A DNA stretch of 64,000 bases from contig NZ_JADLRJ010000002.1 in assembly GCF_015477355.1 (NCBI RefSeq), positions 682,001-746,000 of the forward strand. Direction: 5' to 3'. This document shows, piece after piece, positions 16,242 through 25,983 of this stretch (position 1 is its first letter; every line of letters begins with the position of its first letter). The stretch comes from Nocardia blacklockiae. Its GTDB lineage: Bacteria; Actinomycetota; Actinomycetes; Mycobacteriales; Mycobacteriaceae. Made by a program: the position numbers and the translations under genes. The notes beneath the pieces are model-generated. The model was given only the letters and a program-made list of their open reading frames with translations, made no database searches and was not told the DNA's origin.

Positions 16242-17462
16242 ATGCAAGAGGATATGTCTCACGCCGCTCGCTTCCGGCTCCGCTCCGGCGACAGCTGGCG
16301 TGACCCGTGGTCGATGTACGCCGCGCTGCGCGAGCACGACCCGGTGCACCACGTGGTCCCCCCGGGCCGCGAGGACGAGGACTACTACGTGCTCTCGCGC
16401 TACGCCGACGTGTACGCGGCGGTCCGCGATCCCGAAACCTTCTCCTCGGCAGCGGGTTTGACCGTCGACTACAACAACCTGGCCGAGATCGGGCTCGGCG
16501 CGAACCGGCCGTTCGTGTTCACCGATCCGCCGGATCACACGGTGTTCCGGCGGCGCGTGGCCAAGGGCTTCACACCCCGCCAGGTGCAGGAGATCAGCCC
16601 GGCCGTGCGGGAGTTCGTCGTCGACCGGATCGAACGGCTGCGGGCCGACGGCGGCGGGGACATCTCCGCCACGTTGTTCAAACCCCTCCCCACGATGGTG
16701 GTGGCGCACTATCTCGGTGTGCCGGAAGAGGATCGGGCGAAATTCGACGAATGGAGCGAGGCCATCGTGGCGGCCTCCGCCACCGGCGGCGTGCTCCAGG
16801 CGCAGGCCGCGGTCGGGGAACTGGGACAGTACTTCACGGGATTGATCGAGCGCCGCCGCGCCACACCCGGCGACGACACCATCTCGCACCTGCTGGCCTC
16901 GGGCCTGGCCGCCGACGGCGACATCGGCGAGGTGCTGCAAATTCTCGGCTTCGCCTTCACCATGATCACCGGCGGCAACGACACCACGACCGGAAACCTC
17001 GGCGGCGCGGTGCAATTGCTGACCCGTTACCCCGAACAGCGCAAGCGCCTGCTCGACGACCCGGAGCTGATCCCGGGCGCGGTCGACGAATTCCTGCGCC
17101 TCACCTCGCCCGTACAGGGCCTGGCCCGCACCACGACCCGGGACGTGGAGATCGACGGCGTCACCGTTCCGGCGGGCCGCCGGGTGCTGCTGCTGTACGC
17201 GTCGGCCAATCGCGACGAGCGCGAATTCGGCCCGGACGCAGCCGAACTCGACGTGCTGCGCCGACCGAGGAACATCCTCACCTTCGGCAACGGCAACCAC
17301 CACTGCCTCGGCGCGGCCGCCGCGCGCATGCAGGCCACCATCGCCCTGCGGGAACTGCTGGCGCGCTGCCCCGACTTCACCGTCGACCTCGACGGCGTCC
17401 GCTACACCGAGGGCAGCTATGTGCGCTGGCCGGTCAGCGTGCCGTTCCGGGCCGCGGCGTGA
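16242..17462 (+). CDS. Cytochrome P450
   Basis: This 406-residue soluble class I P450 has the I-helix oxygen-activation motif TGGNDTTTGN, the K-helix ExxR motif in DEFLRLTSP, and the heme-thiolate loop FGNGNHHCLGAAAAR with its cysteine. The length is typical of actinobacterial P450s using ferredoxin partners. Substrate is not evident; neighbouring tetR, acyl-CoA dehydrogenase and WS/DGAT genes suggest a lipid-related compound. ATG 16242 is supported by the TACATT -10 exactly 6 nt upstream; no Shine-Dalgarno sequence is present. The gene overlaps tetR by GTGA (17459-17462). Confidence 0.92.
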   Translation: MQEDMSHAARFRLRSGDSWRDPWSMYAALREHDPVHHVVPPGREDEDYYVLSRYADVYAAVRDPETFSSAAGLTVDYNNLAEIGLGANRPFVFTDPPDHTVFRRRVAKGFTPRQVQEISPAVREFVVDRIERLRADGGGDISATLFKPLPTMVVAHYLGVPEEDRAKFDEWSEAIVAASATGGVLQAQAAVGELGQYFTGLIERRRATPGDDTISHLLASGLAADGDIGEVLQILGFAFTMITGGNDTTTGNLGGAVQLLTRYPEQRKRLLDDPELIPGAVDEFLRLTSPVQGLARTTTRDVEIDGVTVPAGRRVLLLYASANRDEREFGPDAAELDVLRRPRNILTFGNGNHHCLGAAAARMQATIALRELLARCPDFTVDLDGVRYTEGSYVRWPVSVPFRAAA

Positions 17463-18040
17463 GCGCGCGGCAGGCCGATTGGCTGGGCGGCCCGCGGTCC
17501 GCGCACGCCGCCGAGCGGATCCTGGACGCGGCGGCCGAGCTGTTCGCCGAACGCGGCGTGGCCGCCACCGGGATGGCCGACATCGCCAAGGCCGCGGGCT
17601 GCTCGCGGGCGACGCTCTACCGGTACTTCGACAGCCGGCAGGCCGTGCGGCTGGCCTTCGTGCACCGCGAGGCCCGCCGGATCGGGCCCGCGGTGCTCCG
17701 GGAGATCCCCGCCGACGCCGCACCCGGCGAGCGGGTCGTGGCCGGCGTGTCGGCCGCGCTGCGGGCGGTGCGCTCGGACCCGCTGCTGATCGCCTGGTTC
17801 CGGCCCGGCGACGCCGGACTCACCAGCGAGATCGCCGAGACCTCGGCGGTGATCGAGGCCATCGCCGGTTCGCTGTTCGCCGCGGAAGACGGTGTGACAC
17901 AAGAGGAGCTGTCGCTGCGGGCCCGCTGGCTCACCAGGATCATCGTGTCGCTGCTGACGGTCCCGGGCCGCGACGACGACGAGGAGCGCGAGCTGCTGCG
18001 GCGCTTCGTGGCGCCCCTGATCACCGCCGCGCGGCCCTGA
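17459..18040 (+). CDS. TetR-family transcriptional regulator
   Basis: This 193-residue protein has an N-terminal TetR helix-turn-helix (AAERILDAAAELFAERG, then MADIAKAAGCSRATLYRYF, residues about 15-60) and a variable helical ligand-binding domain with no recognised ligand signature. It starts with GTG overlapping the P450 stop, so the two are translationally coupled. The perfect inverted repeat in the shared promoter is its likely operator, giving negative autoregulation with release by a P450 substrate or product; this is inferred from position. Confidence 0.88.
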   Translation: MSARQADWLGGPRSAHAAERILDAAAELFAERGVAATGMADIAKAAGCSRATLYRYFDSRQAVRLAFVHREARRIGPAVLREIPADAAPGERVVAGVSAALRAVRSDPLLIAWFRPGDAGLTSEIAETSAVIEAIAGSLFAAEDGVTQEELSLRARWLTRIIVSLLTVPGRDDDEERELLRRFVAPLITAARP

Positions 18041-18104
18041 CGGCCCTGGTCACCCGCGGCGGGCGGGGGTTGCGCGCGGTCGCCCGGCGCACGAGGGTGG
18101 AGGC

Positions 18105-19904
18105 ATGGATTCGCTGATCATGTCCGCCCGCGACCTCGAGTTCCTCCTCTACGAGTGGCTGGACGTGACCGGGCTGACCGCCCGCGAGCGCTACCGGGAG
18201 CACACCCGGGAGACCTTCGACCAGGCGCTGGACCTGAGCCGGGAGCTGGCGACCAAGTACTTCGCCCCGCACAACCGCGACAGCGATCTGCACGAGCCCA
18301 CCTTCGACGGCGAGAAGGTGCACGTGCTCCCGGTGGTGAAGCAGGCGCTCGACGCGTTCGGCGCGGCCGGGCTGGTCGGCGCCGCGATGGACGAGCGGGT
18401 CGGCGGAATGCAGTTGCCGCACACCGTCTTCAGCGCCTGCATGGCCTGGTTCTACGCGGCCAACGTCGCCACCACCAGCTATCCGATGCTCACCATGGGC
18501 AACGCGAACCTGCTGGCGGCGCACGCCTCCGCGGAGCAGATCGACCGCTTCGTGCGCCCGATGATCGCCGGGCGCTACTTCGGCACCATGGCGCTGTCCG
18601 AGCCGCAGGCGGGTTCCAGCCTGGCCGACATCACCACCAAGGCCGTGCCGCAGGACGACGGCACCTACCGCGTGTTCGGGCGCAAGATGTGGATCTCCGG
18701 CGGCGACCACGAGCTGTCGGAGAACATCGTGCACCTGGTGCTGGCGCGCATTCCCGACGCCCCCGTGGGCACGCGCGGCATCTCGCTGTTCATCGTGCCG
18801 AAGTACCTGCCCGCCGCCGACGGCTCGGCGGGCGAGCGCAACGACGTCGTGCTGGCGGGCGTCAACCACAAGATGGGCTGGCGCGGAACCGTCAACACCG
18901 CACCGGTTTTCGGTGACGGCGCCTTCACCCCGGGCGGCGCGGCGGGCGCGGTCGGCTATCTGGTCGGCGAGCCGAATCGCGGCCTGGCCTACATGTTCCA
19001 CATGATGAACGAGGCGCGGCTGGGCGTCGGGCTGGCCGCCACGGCGCTCGGCTACACGGGATATCTGAAGGCCCTCGACTACGCCCGCAACCGGCCGCAG
19101 GGCCGCCCCGCCACCGCCAAGGGGCAAGCCACGCCGCAGCTGCCGATCGTGCGTCATCCGGACGTGCGCCGGATGTTGCTGGCGCAGAAGTCCTATGCCG
19201 AGGGCGCGCTCGCGCTCCAGCTGTACTGCGGCTCGCTGATCGACGAACAGCGCAGTGCCACCGGCGAAGCGGAGGTCGAGCGGGCGGCCACGCTGCTGCG
19301 GGTGCTGACCCCGATCGCGAAGAGCTGGCCCAGCCAGTGGTGCCTGGCCGCCAACGACCTGGCCATCCAGGTGCACGGCGGCGCGGGCTACACCCGCGAC
19401 TACGACGTCGAGCAGCACTACCGCGACAACCGGCTGAACCCGATTCACGAAGGCACACACGGCATTCAGAGCCTCGACCTGCTCGGCCGCGCGGTCACCG
19501 CGGACCGCGGCGCGGCGCTGACGCTGCTGGTGGAGACCATCGGCGCGACGGTCGCGGCGGCCCGCGCCACCGCGGACGGCGACCTCGGCGACTACGCCGA
19601 CGCCCTGCAGCAGGCCGCCGGCCGGGTCGTGGCCACCACCGGTCTGCTGTGGCGGGACCTGGATCCCGAACCGGCGCTGGCCAACTCGGCCGCCTACCTG
19701 GAGGCGTTCGGGCACGTGGTGCTGGCCTGGATCTGGCTGGAGCAGGCCGTCGCCGCGCACGGCCGCACCGGCGCGTTCTACGACGGCAAGCGCGCGGCGA
19801 CCCGGTACTTCTACCGCTGGGAGCTGCCGCGCACCGCACCCCTGTTCGACCTGCTCGACTCGCTCGACCGGACCACCCTCGACCTGGACGATTCCTGCCT
19901 GTAG
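18105..19904 (+). CDS. Acyl-CoA dehydrogenase with C-terminal extension
   Basis: This 599-residue flavoprotein matches the long acyl-CoA dehydrogenase group (DmdC/FadE5-like): an N-terminal helical domain, the FAD/substrate motif MALSEPQAGSSLADITTKA with KMWISGGDHEL, the MMNEARLGVGLAATALGYTG helix, and VHGGAGYTRDYDVEQHYRD in the C-terminal half, plus an extra helical domain. It probably introduces an alpha-beta double bond into an acyl-CoA thioester in the cytoplasm. ATG 18105 follows GAGGGTGGAGGC. It begins 64 nt after tetR and may be in the same transcript. Confidence 0.87.
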   Translation: MDSLIMSARDLEFLLYEWLDVTGLTARERYREHTRETFDQALDLSRELATKYFAPHNRDSDLHEPTFDGEKVHVLPVVKQALDAFGAAGLVGAAMDERVGGMQLPHTVFSACMAWFYAANVATTSYPMLTMGNANLLAAHASAEQIDRFVRPMIAGRYFGTMALSEPQAGSSLADITTKAVPQDDGTYRVFGRKMWISGGDHELSENIVHLVLARIPDAPVGTRGISLFIVPKYLPAADGSAGERNDVVLAGVNHKMGWRGTVNTAPVFGDGAFTPGGAAGAVGYLVGEPNRGLAYMFHMMNEARLGVGLAATALGYTGYLKALDYARNRPQGRPATAKGQATPQLPIVRHPDVRRMLLAQKSYAEGALALQLYCGSLIDEQRSATGEAEVERAATLLRVLTPIAKSWPSQWCLAANDLAIQVHGGAGYTRDYDVEQHYRDNRLNPIHEGTHGIQSLDLLGRAVTADRGAALTLLVETIGATVAAARATADGDLGDYADALQQAAGRVVATTGLLWRDLDPEPALANSAAYLEAFGHVVLAWIWLEQAVAAHGRTGAFYDGKRAATRYFYRWELPRTAPLFDLLDSLDRTTLDLDDSCL

Positions 19905-20033
19905 TCGCCGTTCGGTTGCGACAATGTCAAATACGTTCGGTGTTAGGGTATTACGCAGTCAAGTCAGCGGTGGCAACGACGCCGTCCCGTACCCGCAAGG
20001 GGCCTCGAGCCCACCCGGTATAGGCGGAAAGCG

Positions 20034-21392
20034 ATGGACCTTCTCAACCCGATCGACGCGATATTCCTGGCAACCGAATCCCGCGAGCACCCGATGCACG
20101 TCGGCGGCCTGCAGGTGTTCGAACCGCCGCCCGACGCGGACGACGACTTCGTCCGCGTCCTCTACGACGAGGCGCAGGCGGCGACCGACGTGCGGCCCCG
20201 TTTCCGGCGTCGCCCGGGCCGCCTCCTCGGCGGCTTCTCCAGCGTCGTGTGGTCGCACGCCGAGGACGTGGATCTCGGCTACCACCTGCGGCGCAGCGCG
20301 CTGCCCGCACCCGGCGGCGACACCGAGCTGCTGGACCTGGTGGGGCGCTTGCACTCCACCCTGCTCGACCGGCACCGGCCGCTGTGGGAGGGCCGGGTCG
20401 TCGAGGGCCTGGCCGACGGGCGGTTCGCGGTCTATGTGAAGGTGCACCACGCCCTCATGGACGGGGTGTCGGCCCTGCGGCTGTTGCAGCGCAGCCTGAC
20501 CGACGATCCCTTCGACACGCGCCTGCGCACCCCGTGGACGATGGCGCGGCCGGAGCCGGACGGCGAGACCGGCCCGGGGCTGTGGGAGCAGCTCCGAAAA
20601 GCGCTGCCACGCATAGCGACCGGCGCGGGCGCGGGAGCCGCCGCCGTGCGCGCGCTCACCGAGGGCAGGCTGGAACTGCCGCTGTCCGCGCCCCCGACGA
20701 TGTTCAACGTGCCGATCGGCGGGGCGCGCAGCGTCGCCATCGGCTCCTGGCCGCTGCAACGCATCCACGCCGTGCGCCGCGCCACCGGCACCACCGTCAA
20801 CGACGTGGTGCTCGCCATGTCCGCCGGTGCGCTGCGCGCCTACCTGCTGGAGCGGAACGCGTTGCCGGACAAGCCTTTGACGGCGATGGTCCCGGTGGAC
20901 ATGCGCGGGCCGGGCGACTCCGACGGCGAGGGGAACATGGTCGCCGCGACGCTGTGCAACCTGGCGACCGACCTCGCCGATCCGGCCGCGCGCCTGCACG
21001 CGATCCACGACTCGATGCTGCGGTCGAAACAGGTCTTCCAGCAGCTGCCGCAGTGGGAGGCGATCGCGCTGTCGGCCCTGCTGATGTCGCCGCTGGGGGT
21101 GACGCTGGTGCCGGGATTCCAAGCGCTGCCGCGGGTTCCGTTCAATCTGGTGATCTCCAACGTGCCCGGCCCGCGCAAGCCGGTGTACCTGCAGGGCGCC
21201 CGCCTGCACAGCAACTACCCCTTGTCGATTCCGTTCGACGGCCAGGCGGTGAACATCACCGTCACCTCCACGGCCGACACCCTCGACTTCGGCTTGGTCG
21301 CCTGCCGCCGCTCGGTCCCGCAGCTGTCCCGGATGATCGAGCACCTGGACACCGCGCTGGCCGAACTGGTGGCGGCCACGACCGCGGGCTAG
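20034..21392 (+). CDS. Wax ester synthase/diacylglycerol acyltransferase (WS/DGAT)
   Basis: This 452-residue protein has the catalytic motif [16 protein letters not shown] (HHxxxDG), the PLW motif in [13 protein letters not shown], the ND motif in [17 protein letters not shown], and [16 protein letters not shown] in the C-terminal domain. The family makes triacylglycerol or wax esters from acyl-CoA and diacylglycerol or alcohols at the membrane, forming storage lipid bodies. It lies 130 nt after the acyl-CoA dehydrogenase. Its stop shares a CTAG tetranucleotide with the stop of the convergent permease. Confidence 0.9.
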   Translation: MDLLNPIDAIFLATESREHPMHVGGLQVFEPPPDADDDFVRVLYDEAQAATDVRPRFRRRPGRLLGGFSSVVWSHAEDVDLGYHLRRSALPAPGGDTELLDLVGRLHSTLLDRHRPLWEGRVVEGLADGRFAVYVKVHHALMDGVSALRLLQRSLTDDPFDTRLRTPWTMARPEPDGETGPGLWEQLRKALPRIATGAGAGAAAVRALTEGRLELPLSAPPTMFNVPIGGARSVAIGSWPLQRIHAVRRATGTTVNDVVLAMSAGALRAYLLERNALPDKPLTAMVPVDMRGPGDSDGEGNMVAATLCNLATDLADPAARLHAIHDSMLRSKQVFQQLPQWEAIALSALLMSPLGVTLVPGFQALPRVPFNLVISNVPGPRKPVYLQGARLHSNYPLSIPFDGQAVNITVTSTADTLDFGLVACRRSVPQLSRMIEHLDTALAELVAATTAG

Positions 21393-22945
21393 ACCCCCGC
21401 GCCGGGGAACTTGCCCGGCGGCGGCTCCTCGACGATCACCTCCGGCTCGGCCGGGCGGCCCGGCCACGGCCGCTCGGCCAGCACCGGGAACTGCCCGGCG
21501 TGCCCGTGCCGAATCTCGGCGATGCGCAACACCTTCCGGCGCGCGAGGAACCAGCCCGCGATCAGCGCCGGTCCCAGCACCGCGATCAGCGCCAGCACCG
21601 CCGTGCGCTGCACCGCGGTGCCGCTGCACGCCATCAGCAGCACCACCACGGCGAGGAACACCAGCGCCGCGATCGTCGTGTACGGCGTGCCGGGCAGCCG
21701 GAACTTCGGGCGGTAGGCGATGCCCTGCCGCCACCGGTACCACAGCCGCAACTGGCACAGCAGCACCACGGTCCACGACACGATGGTGCCCAGCGCCGAC
21801 ACGTTCAGCACGATCTCGAACGCCTGGTCCGGCACCACCGCGTCGAGCCCCACCCCGACCAGCGCGATCGCGCCGGTGGCGAGGATCCCCACGTAGGGCA
21901 CGCCGCTGCGGGACATCCGCGCGGCGAAGCCGGGCGCGCTGCCGTTCATCGACATGGAGCGCAGGATCCGGCCGGTCGAGTAGAGACCGGCGTTGAGACT
22001 CGAGAAGGCCGCGGTCAGTACGACCAGGTTCATGATGGTGCCGGCGGCGGGCAGGCCGATGCGCGCGAAGAAGGTCACGAACGGGCTCTCGCCCGATCGG
22101 AAGGCGGTGTAGGGCAACAGCAGTCCGAGCAGGATCAGCGAGCCGACGTAGAACACGGCGATGCGGGCGATCACCGAGTTGATCGCGCGCGGCATGACCT
22201 GCTCCGGATTCTTCGTCTCACCCGCCGCGATACCCACCAATTCCACTGCGGCGTAGGCGAAGACGACGCCGGTGGTGACCGTGACCAGCGGCAGCGCGCC
22301 GGTCGGGAACAGGCCGCCGTGCTCGGTCACCACCTGCACGCCGGTCCGCTCGCCGTGAATCGTGAAGCGCCCGGCCAAGAATACCGTGCCGACGATCAAA
22401 AAGCCCACGAGCGCAACGACTTTGATCAGCGCCACCCAGAACTCGAGCTCGCCGAACCACCGCACCGAGATGAGGTTGGTGCACACCACCGCGACCAGGG
22501 CGAGCAGCGCCAGCAGCCAGTGCGGCACCGCCGAGAACAGACCCCAGTACCGGAAATACGTGGCGATGGCGGTGATGTCGACGATGCCGGTCATGCACCA
22601 GTGGAAGAAATAGGTCCAGCCCACCGCGAAAGCCAGCTTCTCCCCGTAGAACTCGCGCGCGTAGGAGACGAACGACCCGGCCGAGGGACGATGCAGCACC
22701 AGCTCGCCGAGCGCGCGCAGGATGAAGAAAACGAACACCCCGCACACCGCGTACACCAGAAACAGACCCGGCCCGGCGCCCGCGAGCCGCCCGCCCGCCC
22801 CGAGGAACAGCCCGGTACCGATCACACCGCCGATCGCGATCATCTGCAATTGCCGCGCGTGTAGCGATCTTCGATACCCGGCGTCTTCCGCGTGCAGCGC
22901 ATCGGCGAGCGCCGACAGTTCCACAGGTCGCCGGACTGAAGCCAT
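21389..22945 (-). CDS. ansP: L-asparagine-type amino acid permease
   Basis: This 518-residue member of the amino acid-polyamine-organocation family has 12 predicted helices. Segments such as [60 protein letters not shown] and [20 protein letters not shown] closely resemble mycobacterial AnsP1/AnsP2 and the E. coli AnsP/GabP group. It probably imports L-asparagine, although GABA or another amino acid is possible. ATG 22945 is the start. It is divergent from the pseudouridine synthase gene, sharing a 168-nt intergenic region. Confidence 0.85.
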   Translation of the reverse strand: MASVRRPVELSALADALHAEDAGYRRSLHARQLQMIAIGGVIGTGLFLGAGGRLAGAGPGLFLVYAVCGVFVFFILRALGELVLHRPSAGSFVSYAREFYGEKLAFAVGWTYFFHWCMTGIVDITAIATYFRYWGLFSAVPHWLLALLALVAVVCTNLISVRWFGELEFWVALIKVVALVGFLIVGTVFLAGRFTIHGERTGVQVVTEHGGLFPTGALPLVTVTTGVVFAYAAVELVGIAAGETKNPEQVMPRAINSVIARIAVFYVGSLILLGLLLPYTAFRSGESPFVTFFARIGLPAAGTIMNLVVLTAAFSSLNAGLYSTGRILRSMSMNGSAPGFAARMSRSGVPYVGILATGAIALVGVGLDAVVPDQAFEIVLNVSALGTIVSWTVVLLCQLRLWYRWRQGIAYRPKFRLPGTPYTTIAALVFLAVVVLLMACSGTAVQRTAVLALIAVLGPALIAGWFLARRKVLRIAEIRHGHAGQFPVLAERPWPGRPAEPEVIVEEPPPGKFPGAGV

Positions 22946-23101
22946 GACCAGGGCCTAACTGTGAGTCAAATCTCGTCGCGCAACAATGTACCGTCATGTA
23001 GCGGTGCGTTCAACAGTGGTAAGTGACGTTACGGTAAACCCTTCCAGAAGGAAATTTCCAGGTACCGGGGTCGCGGCGGAAGGTGCCCGGCACCGCCGCC
23101 C

Positions 23102-23107
23102 TAGGGT
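23102..23107 (+). promoter_or_regulatory. -10 element of leaderless pseudouridine synthase gene
   Basis: TAGGGT lies 6 nt before GTG 23114; no clear -35 or ribosome-binding site is present. This decides the start over GTG 23108, which touches the hexamer. Confidence 0.5.
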
Positions 23108-23113
23108 GTGACC

Positions 23114-23863
23114 GTGGATATGCGATGGCCCCAGCTGCGCGAGCGGTGCGTGCTCGAGGAGGACGCGGCGATCCTCGCGCTCGACAAGCCCGCGGGCATC
23201 TCGGTCACCGGCGAGCGTCACGACACCGACATCGTGGAGCTGGCCGCCGCCGCGGGCGAGACCCTGTACCCCGTGCATCGCATCGACAAGGTGACCTCGG
23301 GATTGGTGCTGCTGGCCAAGGATCTCGGCGCGCACGGGCAGCTGACCCGCCAGTTCAACAAGCGCACGGCCGACAAGACCTACCTGGCGATCACGGCCTC
23401 CACGGGTTTGCCGGACCGCGGCGTCATCGAGTTGCCGCTCAGCGTGGGCCGCAAGAATCGGGTGCGCATCGCCGCGCCGCGCGAGAGCATCGTCCGCACC
23501 GCCGACACCTGGACCGTCGCGGAACGAGACCTGTTGGCGGGCAAGAACTATCCGTCGACCACCGAGTTCACCACGCTCTTCCGCGCCGAGGCGCACACGG
23601 TGCTCGCGGTCCGCCCGATCACCGGCCGCCGCCACCAGATCCGCGTGCACCTGGCCTGGATCGGGCATCCGATCGCCGGCGATCCGCTGTTCGACAAGTC
23701 CGGCAGCTACCCGCGCACCCACCTGCACTCGTGGCGGCTGCGACTGGAGGCGCCGTGGCGCACCCCGGCCGAACTGACGCCGGAGGCACCGCCCGGCCAG
23801 GACTTCTGGTCGGTCGGCGGCACCGTCCTCGACGCGGCGGCCGAGCTGTTGCACGACGTCTAG
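23114..23863 (+). CDS. RluA-family pseudouridine synthase
   Basis: This 249-residue protein has the RluA-type catalytic motif PVHRIDKVTSGLVLLAKD, whose Asp is the nucleophile, preceded by ILALDKPAGISV and followed by KTYLAIT and RPITGRRHQIRVHLAWIGHPIAGDPLF. There is no S4 domain, and the protein is slightly short, like mycobacterial single-domain members. It isomerises uridine to pseudouridine in rRNA or tRNA; the target position is unknown. GTG 23114 is favoured by the TAGGGT -10 at leaderless spacing. Confidence 0.87.
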   Translation: MDMRWPQLRERCVLEEDAAILALDKPAGISVTGERHDTDIVELAAAAGETLYPVHRIDKVTSGLVLLAKDLGAHGQLTRQFNKRTADKTYLAITASTGLPDRGVIELPLSVGRKNRVRIAAPRESIVRTADTWTVAERDLLAGKNYPSTTEFTTLFRAEAHTVLAVRPITGRRHQIRVHLAWIGHPIAGDPLFDKSGSYPRTHLHSWRLRLEAPWRTPAELTPEAPPGQDFWSVGGTVLDAAAELLHDV

Positions 23864-24019
23864 CCCCCGGACCCTGATGCCCGGCAAATCATGCGCTTTC
23901 GCTATATTCGGTGGCGAGTCTCATGCAGACGTGATAGCGAGCGGCCATTTAACCTGGATTGGTGCCGACCGGGCACGTTCGGGCGCAACGGCGCGATTCC
24001 CACGAGAAAGCGAACGCCG

Positions 24020-24799
24020 ATGATTGTGTTGGCACAGCTCAGCGACACGCACTTCGACCTGCACGCACGCAATATCGACCGGGTCGAACGGGTGATGACC
24101 TACCTCGCCGATCTGCCGCACCGCCCCGACGCGATCCTGGTCACCGGCGACGTCACCGATTCCGGCAAGGCCGAGGAGTACGAGCAGGCCCGCACCGCGC
24201 TGGCGGCCGATGTGCCCGTGTGGATACTGCCCGGCAATCACGACGACCGCGCGAACCTGCGCGAGATCCTGCTGCGGCAGCCGCCCTCCGACGAGCCGAT
24301 CAACCAGGCCCTGCGGCTCGACGGGGTGACGGTGGCGCTGCTGGATTCCACCGTGCCGGGCGAGAGCGGCGGCGAGCTGTCCGACGAGACCTACCGCTGG
24401 CTGACCGACCTGCTGCGCGACACTCCCGACGACACCGCCGTGCTGATCGCGCTGCACCATCCCCCGCTGCCGATGTACAGCACCGTGGTCGACCCGATCC
24501 GGCTGGCCAACCCGCGGCGCCTGGAACAGATCGTCGCCGCCGACGACCGCGTCGTCGGCGTACTCAGCGGACACATGCACTCGATGGCGACGACCCTGTT
24601 CGGCGGCCGGCCGCTGGTGGTCGCGCCCAGCGTGGCCTCGCAGATCGGCGCCCGGTGGGAGGTCGGCAGCCCCGGGCAGGTGCCGATCGACTACGCGCCC
24701 GACCCGTCGCTGGTGCTGCACGCCATCGAGGGACGCCGGTTGACCTCGATCGTGCGCATCGTGCCGATGGGCGGCCGGATCGCGGTGCAGCCCAACTGA
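24020..24799 (+). CDS. Class III phosphodiesterase, Rv0805/CpdA-like
   Basis: This 259-residue calcineurin-like metallophosphoesterase has all dinuclear-metal motifs: LSDTHFD, TGDVTDSG, LPGNHDDR, ALHHPPLP and GVLSGHMHS. It aligns by eye with M. tuberculosis Rv0805, which cleaves 2',3'- and 3',5'-cyclic nucleotides, although it lacks that protein's long C-terminal tail. ATG 24020 is the first codon before the conserved strand VLAQLSDTH. It is convergent with the AraC gene, with 7 nt between them. cAMP signalling is a family-based inference. Confidence 0.85.
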   Translation: MIVLAQLSDTHFDLHARNIDRVERVMTYLADLPHRPDAILVTGDVTDSGKAEEYEQARTALAADVPVWILPGNHDDRANLREILLRQPPSDEPINQALRLDGVTVALLDSTVPGESGGELSDETYRWLTDLLRDTPDDTAVLIALHHPPLPMYSTVVDPIRLANPRRLEQIVAADDRVVGVLSGHMHSMATTLFGGRPLVVAPSVASQIGARWEVGSPGQVPIDYAPDPSLVLHAIEGRRLTSIVRIVPMGGRIAVQPN

Positions 24800-24806
24800 T
24801 TCGGAC

Positions 24807-25898
24807 TCACAAGCGGCGCATTCCCGGCCCCGCGGCACTGGTCGCGGCGCGCTCGCGGCGGTAGGCCGACGGCGTGGTCCCGGTCCAGCGCTTGAAGGCG
24901 TAGATGAACGTCGAGGCCTCCGCGTACCCGAGCCGGATCGCCACATCGCTCACCGACAGCGGTGTGGCCGTGAGCATTTCCTCCGCCAGCGCGCGCCGCA
25001 CCTCGTCGAGCAGGGCGCGGTAGCTCGTGCCCGCGGTGTCGAGGTGGCGGCGCAGGGTGCGGGTGCTCATGTTGAGATCGCGTGCGACGGCGTCGATTCC
25101 GGGCGGCGCGGCGAAACCGTCCGCGCCGCCGCGCGGCATCAGGCGCTCGCGCACCTCGGCCGCGATGCCGGTGCGCGCGCGGCGGCGGTGCACCAGGTCG
25201 CTGCACTGCGCCAGGCACATCGCCCAGGTGTGCTCGTTCGCCTGCGGCAGCGGCTGTGCCAGCATCTCGGGGGGAAACGAGAACAGAGTGCGCGGCTGCC
25301 CGAACCGCGGCCGCACCCCGATGATCTCGGCGAGTTGATCGGCGTAACCCGGCTCGGGATAGTCGAATTCGGCCCGCACCAGCTCCAGCGGCCGGCCCAG
25401 CAGGTCGATCATCACCTGGTGCATCGCGAGCACGTCGCGCTCCACCAGGAAGCGCCGGACGTCGGCGGGCACCAGCTCGTCGTGGATGTCGGCGACGAAT
25501 TCGTGTGGCTCCCAGCGTGTTACGGGGATACAGAAGGTGAAACTCAGCTCCAGGAAGCGCAGCGCGAACGAAATGGCCTCGCCGAGCGTGGGACTGGAGA
25601 CGCACGCGAAACCGAAGATGCCGAACGTGGTGATGCGGTAGCGCCGGCCCACCTCCACGCCCAGCGCCGGGCGCTCGGCCGCCAGCGTCCGCACCAGGTT
25701 GCGGATCACCGCGAGTTCGGTGTGCGCGTCGATCTGCATGTCCGGGTCGGCGAGCACGCGTTCGGACAGACCGGTGCCGCGCAGCAATCGGGCGGCCGGC
25801 ACCCCGTGCTCGCGGGCGTAGCCGACCATCAGCGCCACGCTGGCCATCCCGCGCGGGAAGTCCCAGTTGCGAATGCCGGGGTGCTGCACCGTTGCCAT
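24807..25898 (-). CDS. AraC-family regulator (arabinose-binding-like N-terminal domain)
   Basis: This 363-residue regulator has an N-terminal effector domain (ITTFGIFGFACVSSPTLGEA type, residues about 20-230) seen in OruR/ArgR-like AraC proteins, and a C-terminal HTH (residues about 265-345: DAVARDLNMSTRTLRRHL, then AEEMLTATPLSVSDVAIRLG and EASTFIYAFKRWTGTTPSAY). ATG 25898 is 6 nt after CATAAT on the minus strand, so the mRNA is probably leaderless. It is divergent from the monooxygenase gene with an 85-nt spacer and probably regulates it, as in many AraC/BVMO pairs. Confidence 0.87.
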   Translation of the reverse strand: MATVQHPGIRNWDFPRGMASVALMVGYAREHGVPAARLLRGTGLSERVLADPDMQIDAHTELAVIRNLVRTLAAERPALGVEVGRRYRITTFGIFGFACVSSPTLGEAISFALRFLELSFTFCIPVTRWEPHEFVADIHDELVPADVRRFLVERDVLAMHQVMIDLLGRPLELVRAEFDYPEPGYADQLAEIIGVRPRFGQPRTLFSFPPEMLAQPLPQANEHTWAMCLAQCSDLVHRRRARTGIAAEVRERLMPRGGADGFAAPPGIDAVARDLNMSTRTLRRHLDTAGTSYRALLDEVRRALAEEMLTATPLSVSDVAIRLGYAEASTFIYAFKRWTGTTPSAYRRERAATSAAGPGMRRL

Positions 25899-25904
25899 AC
25901 CGCG

Positions 25905-25910
25905 ATTATG
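25905..25910 (-). promoter_or_regulatory. -10 element of leaderless araC gene
   Basis: CATAAT on the minus strand, close to the ideal TATAAT, lies 6 nt before ATG 25898. Confidence 0.5.
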
Positions 25911-25944
25911 GCCGAATATGTCGATCGGCTGCGTCGCGGCTCCT

Positions 25945-25950
25945 TACAGT
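25945..25950 (+). promoter_or_regulatory. Candidate -10 element of the monooxygenase gene
   Basis: TACAGT lies 33 nt before ATG 25984, leaving room for a short 5' leader containing the GAGGAGCG ribosome-binding site. The divergent araC and monooxygenase promoters are only about 35 nt apart. Confidence 0.4.
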
Positions 25951-25983
25951 GGAATCAGCACGCACGATGTGAGGAGCGCCACA

